This document shows positions 25,821 through 34,127 of a DNA stretch of 64,000 bases, in pieces; the stretch's first letter is position 1; every line of letters begins with the position of its first letter. The stretch lies in contig DHQY01000014.1 in the NCBI GenBank assembly GCA_002408205.1, positions 179,895 through 243,894 of the forward strand. Direction: 5' to 3'. The DNA is from Bacteroidales bacterium UBA5326. Lineage in GTDB: Bacteria > Bacteroidota > Bacteroidia > Bacteroidales > UBA932. The notes beneath the pieces were generated by a model that was given only the letters and a program-made list of their open reading frames with translations, ran no database searches and was not told the origin of the DNA. The translations under genes and the position numbers were made by a program.

Positions 25821-27791
25821 ATGATAATAATGAAAATCGTTTTTGCTTGCCTGGTTGGTATAGCAGGGTGTTCCTGTTCAGGTAACTCCGGCAGAAACAC
25901 ATCACCTGAGCCCGGGTTCAAATACCTGGCTGACGAATTTGCGGACCTGAAAGTCATCCGTTACCGCCTCCCCGGATGGGACGATCTGACCTTAAAACAG
26001 AAGTCTTTCATCTACTACCTGGGAGAAGCGGCCAAGAGCGGCCGGGATATTTTCTGGGATCAAAATTTTAAATACAACCTGGCTGTCAGAAAATGCCTGG
26101 AAAACATTCTGGAGACTTATTCGGGAGACAGGGATACCCCTGAATTCAGCCAATTTCTGACCTACGCCAAAAGAGTATTTTTCAGTAACGGAATCCATCA
26201 TCATTACGCAGAAGACAAGATCCTCCCCGAATGCAGCTCTGATTACATGCTTTCCCTGATACAAAATTCCCAGGACAGTCTTGGGGAAGAACTGCTGGAT
26301 ATCATGTGCGATCCAGCTCTGTATCCCAGGAGAGAAAGCAATTTCTACGGTGATGTTTCGTTGACCGAGGCCGAGGCTTTTTATGAAAGAATGTCTGACT
26401 GCAAAGATCCCCGCCCGGTGGAATACGGGCTCAATAGTAAACTGATAAAAAAAGACGGTCAGATCACAGAGGACATTTACCGTATTGACGGTCTGTACGG
26501 CCCGGCTATTACACAGATATGCCACTGGTTAGAAAAAGCAGCAGAAGTGTCCGAAACACCCCAACAGGCAGCCTGTCTGAAAACTCTTATTGAGTATTAT
26601 AAGACCGGGGATCTAAAATCATGGGATCAGTTCAACATTGCATGGTCACAGGACACACTCAGCGAAGTGGATTTCGTGAACGGATTTGTAGAGGTTTATG
26701 CAGATCCGCTGGGAATGAAAGGTGCCTGGGAAGCCAACGTAAACTACATAGACAAAGAGGCTTCCAAGCGGACTTCCATTATAAGCGCCAATGCTCAGTG
26801 GTTTGAGGATCACTCCCCTATAGATCCCCGCTTCCGCAAGAGCGAAGTCAGGGGCGTATCCGCCAAGGTAATAAATGTAGCCATGCTCGGAGGAGATGCA
26901 TTTCCCTCGACTCCTATAGGAATAAACCTGCCAAACTCGGACTGGATAAGGAAAGAATACGGATCAAAATCGGTGACCATTGCCAATATATCCAATGCCT
27001 ATGACCGGGCAGCCGAAGAGTCGCCCAAGAACATGATTGACGAATTCTCCTGGGATTCTACTGAAGTGGCCCTCCTGAGAAAATATGGCAGCCTTACGGG
27101 GGACCTTCATACCGACCTTCACGAATGCCTGGGACATGGCTCCGGACAGCTGCTTCCGGGCACATCTCCCAATGCCCTCAAAGGATACTCTTCCCCGCTG
27201 GAAGAGTCGCGGGCAGATCTTTTTGCCCTGTATTACATTGCCGATCCCAAAATGACAGAATTGGGCATTTTACCAGATGGCCAGGCATACAAGGCCGAAT
27301 ATATCAATTATATACGGAACGGGCTTTTTACCCAGCTGGTACGTATTGAAGAAGGTAAAGACGTAACCCAGGCCCATATGCAATGCCGTCAGCTGATTGC
27401 ATCGTGGTGTTACGAGAAAGGTCAAAAAGACGATGTTATTGAAAAAAAGATGAGTGACGGCAAAACCTATTTTGTAATCAATGATTTTGATGCCCTCAGG
27501 AATCTTTTTGGAGAATTACTGGCAGAGATGCAACGGATTAAATCGGAAGGAGATTACCTGGCGGGCAAAAATATGGTAGAAACTTACGGAGTGAAGACAG
27601 ATCCGATATTACACAAAGAAGTTCGTGCGCGTTATGCTGCGTTGGGACTGAAACCTTACGGCGGGTTTATGAACCCCGATATTATACCTGTGACCGATAA
27701 AAACGGTCAGGTAACCGATTACCGTATTGAGTACGCCAAAGACTTTATACAACAACACCTTGCATACGGCAAAGCTTATAGTTTTCTGTAG
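25821..27791 (+). CDS. Dipeptidyl peptidase III (M49) lipoprotein
   Basis: A 656-aa zinc exopeptidase that removes dipeptides from N-termini. The M49 motif HECLGH is at 434-439, and the second motif EESRAD (461-466) supplies the third zinc ligand. The N-terminus (MKIVFACLVGIAGCSCSG) is a lipoprotein signal with a Cys near residue 17, so the enzyme is in the envelope, unlike the cytosolic eukaryotic form. The true start may be the ATG at 25830. Some databases misname this family dihydrofolate reductase. The 3' end overlaps the convergent acyltransferase gene by 16 bp. Confidence 0.92.
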   Translation: MIIMKIVFACLVGIAGCSCSGNSGRNTSPEPGFKYLADEFADLKVIRYRLPGWDDLTLKQKSFIYYLGEAAKSGRDIFWDQNFKYNLAVRKCLENILETYSGDRDTPEFSQFLTYAKRVFFSNGIHHHYAEDKILPECSSDYMLSLIQNSQDSLGEELLDIMCDPALYPRRESNFYGDVSLTEAEAFYERMSDCKDPRPVEYGLNSKLIKKDGQITEDIYRIDGLYGPAITQICHWLEKAAEVSETPQQAACLKTLIEYYKTGDLKSWDQFNIAWSQDTLSEVDFVNGFVEVYADPLGMKGAWEANVNYIDKEASKRTSIISANAQWFEDHSPIDPRFRKSEVRGVSAKVINVAMLGGDAFPSTPIGINLPNSDWIRKEYGSKSVTIANISNAYDRAAEESPKNMIDEFSWDSTEVALLRKYGSLTGDLHTDLHECLGHGSGQLLPGTSPNALKGYSSPLEESRADLFALYYIADPKMTELGILPDGQAYKAEYINYIRNGLFTQLVRIEEGKDVTQAHMQCRQLIASWCYEKGQKDDVIEKKMSDGKTYFVINDFDALRNLFGELLAEMQRIKSEGDYLAGKNMVETYGVKTDPILHKEVRARYAALGLKPYGGFMNPDIIPVTDKNGQVTDYRIEYAKDFIQQHLAYGKAYSFL

Positions 27792-29029
27792 TTGAACAAC
27801 TCTTCGGTGGCCAGGGAAATCTTGGTCACCGAAAAATTATCCCCCCGGGGAAACACCCAGAACGAATCTTTCAGTGTATTGAGATCAACGCAGTCTCGCC
27901 GGTATTTTCCGTATTCGTATTCAATATGACATGAATAAACGGATTGCGCCGGAATGGTCAGTTTGTACTGAGTTCCGTCGTATGCTCCGGTAAGCTCAAA
28001 GCCGTTCATATCGTGAACCATTTCTCCGCGACCGATATCAATGAACCCTTTGGAATTGGGCAGCATTCTCACCGTTACATCAGAGCGGAAGCAATAGGTG
28101 CCTGATTCCACTTCATGCCGGACCTGCTCCCGCTCCCACTCATACCAATCGGGGATATGAGAAAATCGCGTATCCCCTTCAACCGCCTTAAGTTCTCCCA
28201 GTTCGGACATTTTCCATCGTTTTGAGCAATGTTCGCACCATATTTCGTCTCCGCCCGAGGCCATTTTATATTCAGTCCGGCAATCCGGACACTGGTAAAG
28301 GACCTTATGAAGTCCTTTTGCCCTGTTTTTGTACTTTACAGGAATTTTATTCTCTCTTTGCCAGGCAAAATCGTCGTATTCAAATGCCTGGTTAATCCTG
28401 TCGTTAATTTCATCAATTGAGAGAGTCCCTATTTCTTTTCCGTTGATGATTTGTGTCATGGTGGCCTTAGTTCGCACTCCCCTGGTTGTTTGGTTCCAGA
28501 ACGGGGCATTGATATGATGTCCGTACGTAATGAGTGTCACCACGGGCACATTCAAATGCTTAACCAGCTTACCTAACGAAGGCGGCAACACGGCATTTGT
28601 TCCGCACAACGAATACCTGGCCTCGGGATATATGGCTGCGATCTTCCCTCTTTCCACTACCGTTTTCAGGTGCCGTATAAGCGCAATATCGTTGGTGAAT
28701 TTTCTTTTCCCTATGCACCCTACCCGTCTCATAAGCCACTCCCTGCCTATAAAACCGTCAACCGCCACAACATAGAACGCCTGATGAGGAAAAGTCGCCA
28801 CGGTTGCCACCATGAAATCATAAAATGCGTTGTGGTTGCATAACAGAAGATAAGGAGGTTTAACCCCTTCCATATTGACCTTTTTTATTTTGGTATGGTG
28901 CCTCCACAGGGACGGAAAACTTAATAACCAGGTAATGGGCCTTAGATACCAGCTGACAGGCTGGGGCATTTTTGCGAGATCAAAACGTTTAACTTCCCTT
29001 AAAGGGAAAAAATTCATTGCATAATTCAT
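27776..29029 (-). CDS. PlsC-type acyltransferase with C-terminal zinc ribbon
   Basis: A 417-aa protein. Residues about 50-210 form a lysophospholipid acyltransferase domain with NHxxxxD (His66, Asp71 in CNHNAFYD) and YPEARYS (about 134-140, replacing the usual PEGTRS). A zinc ribbon follows, with Cys247, Cys250, Cys265 and Cys268, and then a beta-rich tail of about 150 residues. I chose the ATG at 29029: the upstream ATG at 29080 lies inside the terminator hairpin of the susCD operon, and a TATATTTG box ends 4 nt before 29029. The substrate is unknown. Confidence 0.8.
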   Translation of the reverse strand: MNYAMNFFPLREVKRFDLAKMPQPVSWYLRPITWLLSFPSLWRHHTKIKKVNMEGVKPPYLLLCNHNAFYDFMVATVATFPHQAFYVVAVDGFIGREWLMRRVGCIGKRKFTNDIALIRHLKTVVERGKIAAIYPEARYSLCGTNAVLPPSLGKLVKHLNVPVVTLITYGHHINAPFWNQTTRGVRTKATMTQIINGKEIGTLSIDEINDRINQAFEYDDFAWQRENKIPVKYKNRAKGLHKVLYQCPDCRTEYKMASGGDEIWCEHCSKRWKMSELGELKAVEGDTRFSHIPDWYEWEREQVRHEVESGTYCFRSDVTVRMLPNSKGFIDIGRGEMVHDMNGFELTGAYDGTQYKLTIPAQSVYSCHIEYEYGKYRRDCVDLNTLKDSFWVFPRGDNFSVTKISLATEELFNYRKL

Positions 29030-29033
29030 GTAA

Positions 29034-29041
29034 CAAATATA
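29034..29041 (-). promoter_or_regulatory. -7 promoter box of the acyltransferase gene
   Basis: On the minus strand TATATTTG is followed by TTAC and the ATG at 29029. It fits TAnnTTTG and again predicts a start site at or near the ATG. No -33 TTTG at standard spacing. Confidence 0.45.
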
Positions 29042-29070
29042 TACGAAAAAAAAGACAACTGCTATTATAA

Positions 29071-29097
29071 AAAAGGGCACCCAAAAGGCGCCCTTTT
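29071..29097 (-). terminator. Intrinsic terminator of the leftward susC-susD operon
   Basis: AAAAGGGC (29071-29078) pairs with GCCCTTTT (29090-29097), extended inward by two further G-C pairs around an A/C mismatch. On the minus strand the stem is followed by a run of T. It lies 22 bp after the susD stop and insulates the acyltransferase gene. By symmetry it could also work in the other direction. Confidence 0.8.
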
Positions 29098-29118
29098 AAT
29101 AAGAAGTAAAATATCCCT

Positions 29119-30585
29119 CTATTTTAGTCCTGTACGGGTATCAAACCACATTTGCTTGCCCCAGAATTCGTCAATTACTTCTGACATGGGCCCTGCCGAG
29201 TTGGCTCCGTTAAGAGTACCTTCAACAATCGGATAGGGATAACGCAGCGGAGGCGTATTATGTCCCGTATAACCACATTCTGCCATTGAGCTGGCAATAT
29301 GGTGGGTTGTGGGAATACCCGTCTTTCTGTACAACGACCAGGCTTCCATCCCCTGCTTAAAGAGACAGATCCATTCCTGCATGTATATCTGGTCCAGCGT
29401 GCCGGTAAAGGCAGCCGGCCCGGCCAGGTAGGCAGCAGCCTGGGCAGCCACCCCGTTTTCGTCCAGCGATACGGTAACGCCGGCTTCGTAGGCAGCCTTA
29501 GCTGTTGTCCCCACATTCCAACCGCGCTGGGCAGCTTCTGCCAGGTGGAAATACGTTTCAGCCGCACGGTAGATAGCCGAAAAACCGGCCATATCTTCAC
29601 GGAAACGTGCACCAATGAGCGAATACTTCATAGCATGACCGGTAGTAATGGCATCGGGTCCGCCAATTTCGCAACCGGCATATTCTCCGTAACCGTTGAG
29701 TTGGGCATAGACGGGAAGACGCGGGTCACTCAGGCCTTTCATTACGTTAACCAGAATATCGGAAACGCAATGGTCATCACGCGTACGAAAATCATCGGCC
29801 CAGGGCTCATAGTAGGGCGATTCTCCCGGCCACCAGAAGAAAGCGTTCTGACTGTTCTCTTTGATAAGAGGATATTTGGCGGGGTTACCGGCAATCTCTT
29901 CGGCCACCTGTTTGGCAAGCGAAGGATTTACGTTGGCAATACGCATGGCCATACGCAAACGGAGCGAATTGGCCAGACGGAGCCAGGCATCGGTATCGCC
30001 GTAGAAAAGGATATCACCTGAACCCAGATCGTCAATGCTGCCTTCATTCAGTCCGTCGGCGGCTTCTTTCAGCAGGGTCATAAGAGCCGGGTAGATCTCT
30101 TCCTGGGTATCATATTTGGGGGTCACAATACCGTTATCCAGACCAATGGCTTCTGAATAAGGAATATCACGCCATCTGTCGGTTCCAAGCTGCACAATAA
30201 CGGCTTCCCATATCTTAGCCACACTGGCCATATTGGTCAGACCTTCTTCAGCAGCCCTGTCTCTGACATCCCTGACATTATTGAGCGTGATGTATAAATA
30301 GTGCCAGTTGTTGGCCACAACGCCCGAACGATAAACATATCGGGCTTCGTCAATATATTGCTTTTTGGCAAGATGCCCTGCGTAGGTGCTGGGTTCGTTC
30401 ATATCGGCCCAGGGATCAAAATAAGTATCACAGGTATACCTGATACAATAGGCCAACACATTGGTTATGGGCGCATCTGCAGAAGCATTGGGGTTAGTGT
30501 TGATTTCATCAAAATCTTTAGTACACCCCATCAACAGCACACCGAATACGGCGATTACAGAAAATTTGAGTATTTGTGTTTTCAT
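29119..30585 (-). CDS. SusD/RagB-family outer-membrane lipoprotein
   Basis: A 488-aa surface lipoprotein that forms the lid of a SusC channel and binds the nutrient. The signal peptide ends in the lipobox LLMGC (Cys21), followed by TKDFDEINTNPN, typical of the SusD-like_2 group. Tetratricopeptide-like helices hold the segments WEAVIVQLGTDRWRDIPYSEA and WLRLANSLRLRMAMRIAN. The C-terminal region has IYMQEWICLFKQGMEAW. It is 18 bp after its susC partner. No glycosidase or peptidase gene is attached, so the ligand is open. Confidence 0.95.
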   Translation of the reverse strand: MKTQILKFSVIAVFGVLLMGCTKDFDEINTNPNASADAPITNVLAYCIRYTCDTYFDPWADMNEPSTYAGHLAKKQYIDEARYVYRSGVVANNWHYLYITLNNVRDVRDRAAEEGLTNMASVAKIWEAVIVQLGTDRWRDIPYSEAIGLDNGIVTPKYDTQEEIYPALMTLLKEAADGLNEGSIDDLGSGDILFYGDTDAWLRLANSLRLRMAMRIANVNPSLAKQVAEEIAGNPAKYPLIKENSQNAFFWWPGESPYYEPWADDFRTRDDHCVSDILVNVMKGLSDPRLPVYAQLNGYGEYAGCEIGGPDAITTGHAMKYSLIGARFREDMAGFSAIYRAAETYFHLAEAAQRGWNVGTTAKAAYEAGVTVSLDENGVAAQAAAYLAGPAAFTGTLDQIYMQEWICLFKQGMEAWSLYRKTGIPTTHHIASSMAECGYTGHNTPPLRYPYPIVEGTLNGANSAGPMSEVIDEFWGKQMWFDTRTGLK

Positions 30586-30603
30586 ATCTTCAATTATTTG
30601 GGG

Positions 30604-33600
30604 TTAGAAAGTGATACCTACTTTAAGACCAATGCTGCGGGTAGGCATGTATGCATTGGACTCCAGGCCCACACCGTCATTACCGGAGCCAAGGCTCGAT
30701 TCGGGATCTACCCTGGCAATGTTGGACTCGTGCAGCCAGAGAATAGCCACGTTGCTGCCCACAAGAGACACGTTGAACGCCTTAACCAGGCTGCTCTTTG
30801 TAAATCTGGATGCAGGAATGGTATAAGTTATGTAAAGATCTTTCAATTTCAGGTAGGAACCGTCAAATACGCAGAACGAACGGTTACTGTAGAAATCGGC
30901 AAAAGCAGAGGTAGGCGCAACCACAATGTCATTCACGGTACCGTCTGCTTTCACGAATGTCCTGTCGGTGAGAATATCTTTACCGAATACCACGCCGTTC
31001 TCCCGGACGCCGTTGGCTGCGGTATACTCATAGATACCGGTATAGGTACCGAACATCTGTGACACAGAGAAGACATCGCCACCTTTACGGAAATCGAGCA
31101 GGAAGCCGAAAGAAAGGTTTTTCCAGCTGAAATCCATGTTCAAGCCGGCAATCCAGTCCGGGTTTACATTGCCGAGGATCTTGCTTTCGCGTTTGGCCCG
31201 ACCGTTAGCCCCAACAATAATGTTCCCGTTGTCATCGGTAACAGAACCTGTCCCGTAGATAGCACCCCAGGGTTCACCTACACGGGCCTGGGTATATACA
31301 GACCAGGATGATCCAATGTTATAGGTAGTAATATTCTGGCCCGTTGCTTCGTCAGTATAAAGAGAAATGATCTTGCTCTGGTCTTTGGACCAGTTGAGGG
31401 TAATGTCCCAGTTAAAGTTGCTTGTTCTGACGGGAGTAGCCATTAACTGGATTTCAATACCTTTGTTTTTGATTTCCCCGGCATTGACTTTCATAGCACT
31501 GTAACCCGTGGCACGGGATACCTCAGCCGAAAGGATCTGGTCTGTGGTCGTTTTGTCGTACAATGCCACATCAAGTCCCAGGCGGTTGCCAAAGAACCGG
31601 GCTTCCAGACCAATCTCGGCCGTTTCAACGGACTCGGGTCTCAGGCCTGCCGGCGGATATGTGGTTGGGTTGAAAAACTGACCGGAACCATTGATGTTAT
31701 ATCCCACTGAGCTATAGTACCTGTCTGTCTGGTAGGCGGAAGTGGCCGCTCCAACCTGGGCCCAGCCCCCGCGCAACTTCAGAAACTCAAGCACGCTTCC
31801 CTTCATGGCGGGGAACGTCTCGGTAAGAAGCCAACTGCCCGATACGGAAGGATAGAAGAAAGGATCTGCAATGGTAGAACTCCAGTCGTTACGTGCCGAG
31901 GCATCTATGTAGAGCATACCCTTGAATCCGAGGGACAGGTTGGCATACACAGAGTTGGAGCGGATACGGGAGCCGCCCATGCTGGTACCGGGGCTGCCGG
32001 AAACGTTGGAAATGGTAAACAGACCAGGGACGATAAGAGCCTCTGCAGTCAGAGAAGAGTTCATATAGTCCACATCGCGGTAATTAGCGCCTAAAACGGC
32101 ATTAACGCTCAACAGGTTATCTCCAAAGGTTTTGTCAAAGTATGCCAGGAAATCGGCATTGATCTCGGCATTTTTCCGGTTATAGGACCAGAACCCGCCA
32201 TCGGGATAGTCGGTATGGTAAAGTACCACCTGTTTGGTATAGGTGTCATAATAATCATAACCCAGACGACCTTCGAACTTTAACCAGCTGGTAGGCTTTA
32301 TCCACAACGAAGTCTTACCAAAGAAACGGTTCCGTTCAAAGCTGTTTGTGTTATTATACATGGAATAATACGGGTTCTGGTGGTAATCCGGACACCAGCT
32401 GTACGGTTTGCCGGTATAGGGGTCATTACCTTGGTCGTATAAACTTTTCAAAGATTCCATATTTACCTGGCGGCCAAACCACTGCAGCAATGATTGCAGG
32501 GGGTTGCCGGCGTTATAGGAACCCTGGGGAAGGTTGTCGCTCTGAGTCCTGGTATAGTTCATGCTCAGATCAAACGAGATGTATTTGTTAATATCTACGT
32601 TGGTATTCATCTGCGCTGAAATACGTTTCTGGTCCGTATTGGGAAGCGTTCCCTTCTGGTCCCTGAAACCGAGGGAGGCACGGGTGGTTGCCCGGTCGCC
32701 TTTAGTAACCACAGAAACGTTATGGCTCTGCGAATAGCCTGTCTCGAAGAAACTCTTAATGTTATCCGGGTGAGAAACCCAGGGAGTTGCCTGGTGTACC
32801 CCGTTGGCATAAGGACTGTCCCACTGGGGAATGTTCAGCCCTATATCCAGACGCGGGCCCCAGCTTTCGTCAGCACCCATATAACTGGAAAGGTCGCTGT
32901 AACCGAGCACATCATACACCCAGTCTGCATAGGTGCCGTTAAAATCGCTGTTTTTGTATTCGTATTCGGCACCTTCATAGCCCTGTCCGTAAAGGTTCTG
33001 CAGGGGAGGCAAATTGAATACTTTGTCTACGGTAAAGCTACCGCTGTAATTGATTGAAACGCCTTCTTTAGCAGATTTTCCGGATTTGGTAGTGATAAGT
33101 ACGACTCCCTTGCCGGCGCGCATTCCGTACAAAGCGGCGGAACCGCCCTTCAGGACAGAGATGCTCTCTATATCCTCGGGGTTAATATCATATAAGCCGG
33201 ACCCGTAGTTAATAGACCTTTCCATATAGTTATCATTGGAAATAGGAACACCATCTACTACAATCAGGGGTTCGTTACCTCCCAGCGAAGAGTTACCGCG
33301 AACCACAATACGGCTTGAGGCCCCGACAGCGCCTCCGGCCTGGGTCACCTGCATACCTGCCACGCGTCCGGAAAGGGCCGAGGAGACATTCATGTGACCT
33401 GCCTTGGTGAGCTCATCTGCTTTCACATCCTGAATAGCAGCCCCGATTGATTTTCTTTCGCGGGTGATACCCAGTGCAGTAACAATGACCTCGTCGAGCA
33501 CATTGGCAGCACGCATGTCTACATTAATTACGGAACGGTTGTTCACTGCCACCTCTACGCTCACATACCCGACGTAACTGAATACGAGGGCAGCGTCCGA

Positions 33601-33801
33601 AGCGCAAGTGATGGCATAGTTACCGTCGTTGTCGGTAACAAACGCGGTACGTTCTCCCTGGACAAGGATAGTGGCACCGGGGAGCGGCTGACCGTCAGCC
33701 GCATCCGTAACCGTACCTGTTACCTGGATATTCTGTGCCATAGCAAGGGAACAGATACCCAGAAACAGGCAGGTCAGGATTGATCTGGTTTTTTTCATCA
33801 T
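30604..33801 (-). CDS. SusC/RagA-family TonB-dependent transporter
   Basis: A 1065-aa outer-membrane channel powered by TonB. Parts in order: signal peptide to about 23 (SLAMAQ), a carboxypeptidase-regulatory-like beta domain (VTGTVTDAADGQPLPGATILVQG, about 25-105), a TonB-box/linker stretch (LDEVIVTALGI), the plug (about 115-235, with GGNEPLIVVDGVPI and the SusC signature around SVLKGGSAALYGMRAGKGVVLITTK) and a 22-strand barrel ending in KVGITF. It is first in the operon with its SusD, and a promoter lies 63 bp upstream. Confidence 0.96.
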   Translation of the reverse strand: MMKKTRSILTCLFLGICSLAMAQNIQVTGTVTDAADGQPLPGATILVQGERTAFVTDNDGNYAITCASDAALVFSYVGYVSVEVAVNNRSVINVDMRAANVLDEVIVTALGITRERKSIGAAIQDVKADELTKAGHMNVSSALSGRVAGMQVTQAGGAVGASSRIVVRGNSSLGGNEPLIVVDGVPISNDNYMERSINYGSGLYDINPEDIESISVLKGGSAALYGMRAGKGVVLITTKSGKSAKEGVSINYSGSFTVDKVFNLPPLQNLYGQGYEGAEYEYKNSDFNGTYADWVYDVLGYSDLSSYMGADESWGPRLDIGLNIPQWDSPYANGVHQATPWVSHPDNIKSFFETGYSQSHNVSVVTKGDRATTRASLGFRDQKGTLPNTDQKRISAQMNTNVDINKYISFDLSMNYTRTQSDNLPQGSYNAGNPLQSLLQWFGRQVNMESLKSLYDQGNDPYTGKPYSWCPDYHQNPYYSMYNNTNSFERNRFFGKTSLWIKPTSWLKFEGRLGYDYYDTYTKQVVLYHTDYPDGGFWSYNRKNAEINADFLAYFDKTFGDNLLSVNAVLGANYRDVDYMNSSLTAEALIVPGLFTISNVSGSPGTSMGGSRIRSNSVYANLSLGFKGMLYIDASARNDWSSTIADPFFYPSVSGSWLLTETFPAMKGSVLEFLKLRGGWAQVGAATSAYQTDRYYSSVGYNINGSGQFFNPTTYPPAGLRPESVETAEIGLEARFFGNRLGLDVALYDKTTTDQILSAEVSRATGYSAMKVNAGEIKNKGIEIQLMATPVRTSNFNWDITLNWSKDQSKIISLYTDEATGQNITTYNIGSSWSVYTQARVGEPWGAIYGTGSVTDDNGNIIVGANGRAKRESKILGNVNPDWIAGLNMDFSWKNLSFGFLLDFRKGGDVFSVSQMFGTYTGIYEYTAANGVRENGVVFGKDILTDRTFVKADGTVNDIVVAPTSAFADFYSNRSFCVFDGSYLKLKDLYITYTIPASRFTKSSLVKAFNVSLVGSNVAILWLHESNIARVDPESSLGSGNDGVGLESNAYMPTRSIGLKVGITF

Positions 33802-33863
33802 CAGTTGAATTTAGGTTAATAAAAAACAATATATAGGTTATGTGGATTACGGTTTAGGTTGAA

Positions 33864-33894
33864 CAAATTTATGTAAATAATCATTAAAGCGCAA
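33864..33894 (-). promoter_or_regulatory. Promoter of the leftward susC-susD operon
   Basis: On the minus strand GTTG (TTG at 33894-33892), a 20-bp spacer and TAAATTTG (33871-33864) match the Bacteroidota promoter apart from one base of the -33 element. The leader to the susC ATG would be about 55-60 nt. Confidence 0.6.
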
Positions 33895-34058
33895 CTTTTT
33901 TTAAATAGATGATAATCCGAATATAAAACGGTTCTTCACCTATTCATTTGAAGAAAAAAATTTTTTTATATTACAAATTGAAAGGCTCTGCAGAGAAATC
34001 GTGTCACCACAAGACAAAAAGCAGTGAAAGGATTGAGTTTATATTAAAATTATTTGTA

Positions 34059-34066
34059 TATCTTTG
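34059..34066 (+). promoter_or_regulatory. -7 promoter box of the rightward susC operon
   Basis: TATCTTTG fits TAnnTTTG. The nearest upstream TTG is 23 bp away (34033-34035), outside the normal 19-21 spacing, so an activator or alternative sigma factor may be needed. The leader would be about 57 nt. Confidence 0.45.
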
Positions 34067-34127
34067 TAGACTAGCCAGAAGAATTTGATAAACCCTATAA
34101 ACTATTTACTAACTAAAAACAAGACAG

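Larger units (their letters stand above)
33802..34127. other. Intergenic region between divergent susC genes
   Basis: A 326-bp AT-rich region. It holds a promoter facing left (33864-33894), a -7 box facing right (34059-34066) and, between them, a perfect palindrome CTCTGCAGAG at 33986-33995. The palindrome is a possible regulator site but short enough to be chance. No sigma/anti-sigma or hybrid two-component gene is adjacent, so local control of these susCD pairs is not visible. No open reading frame or RNA gene was recognised. Confidence 0.5.

Noticed and set aside
25821..27791. Dihydrofolate reductase, a label seen on relatives
   Set aside because: HECLGH and EESRAD are M49 peptidase motifs; nothing resembles a DHFR fold.
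29299..30021. 240-codon open frame antisense to susD
   Set aside because: A shadow of the SusD coding sequence; no start signals or recognisable protein.
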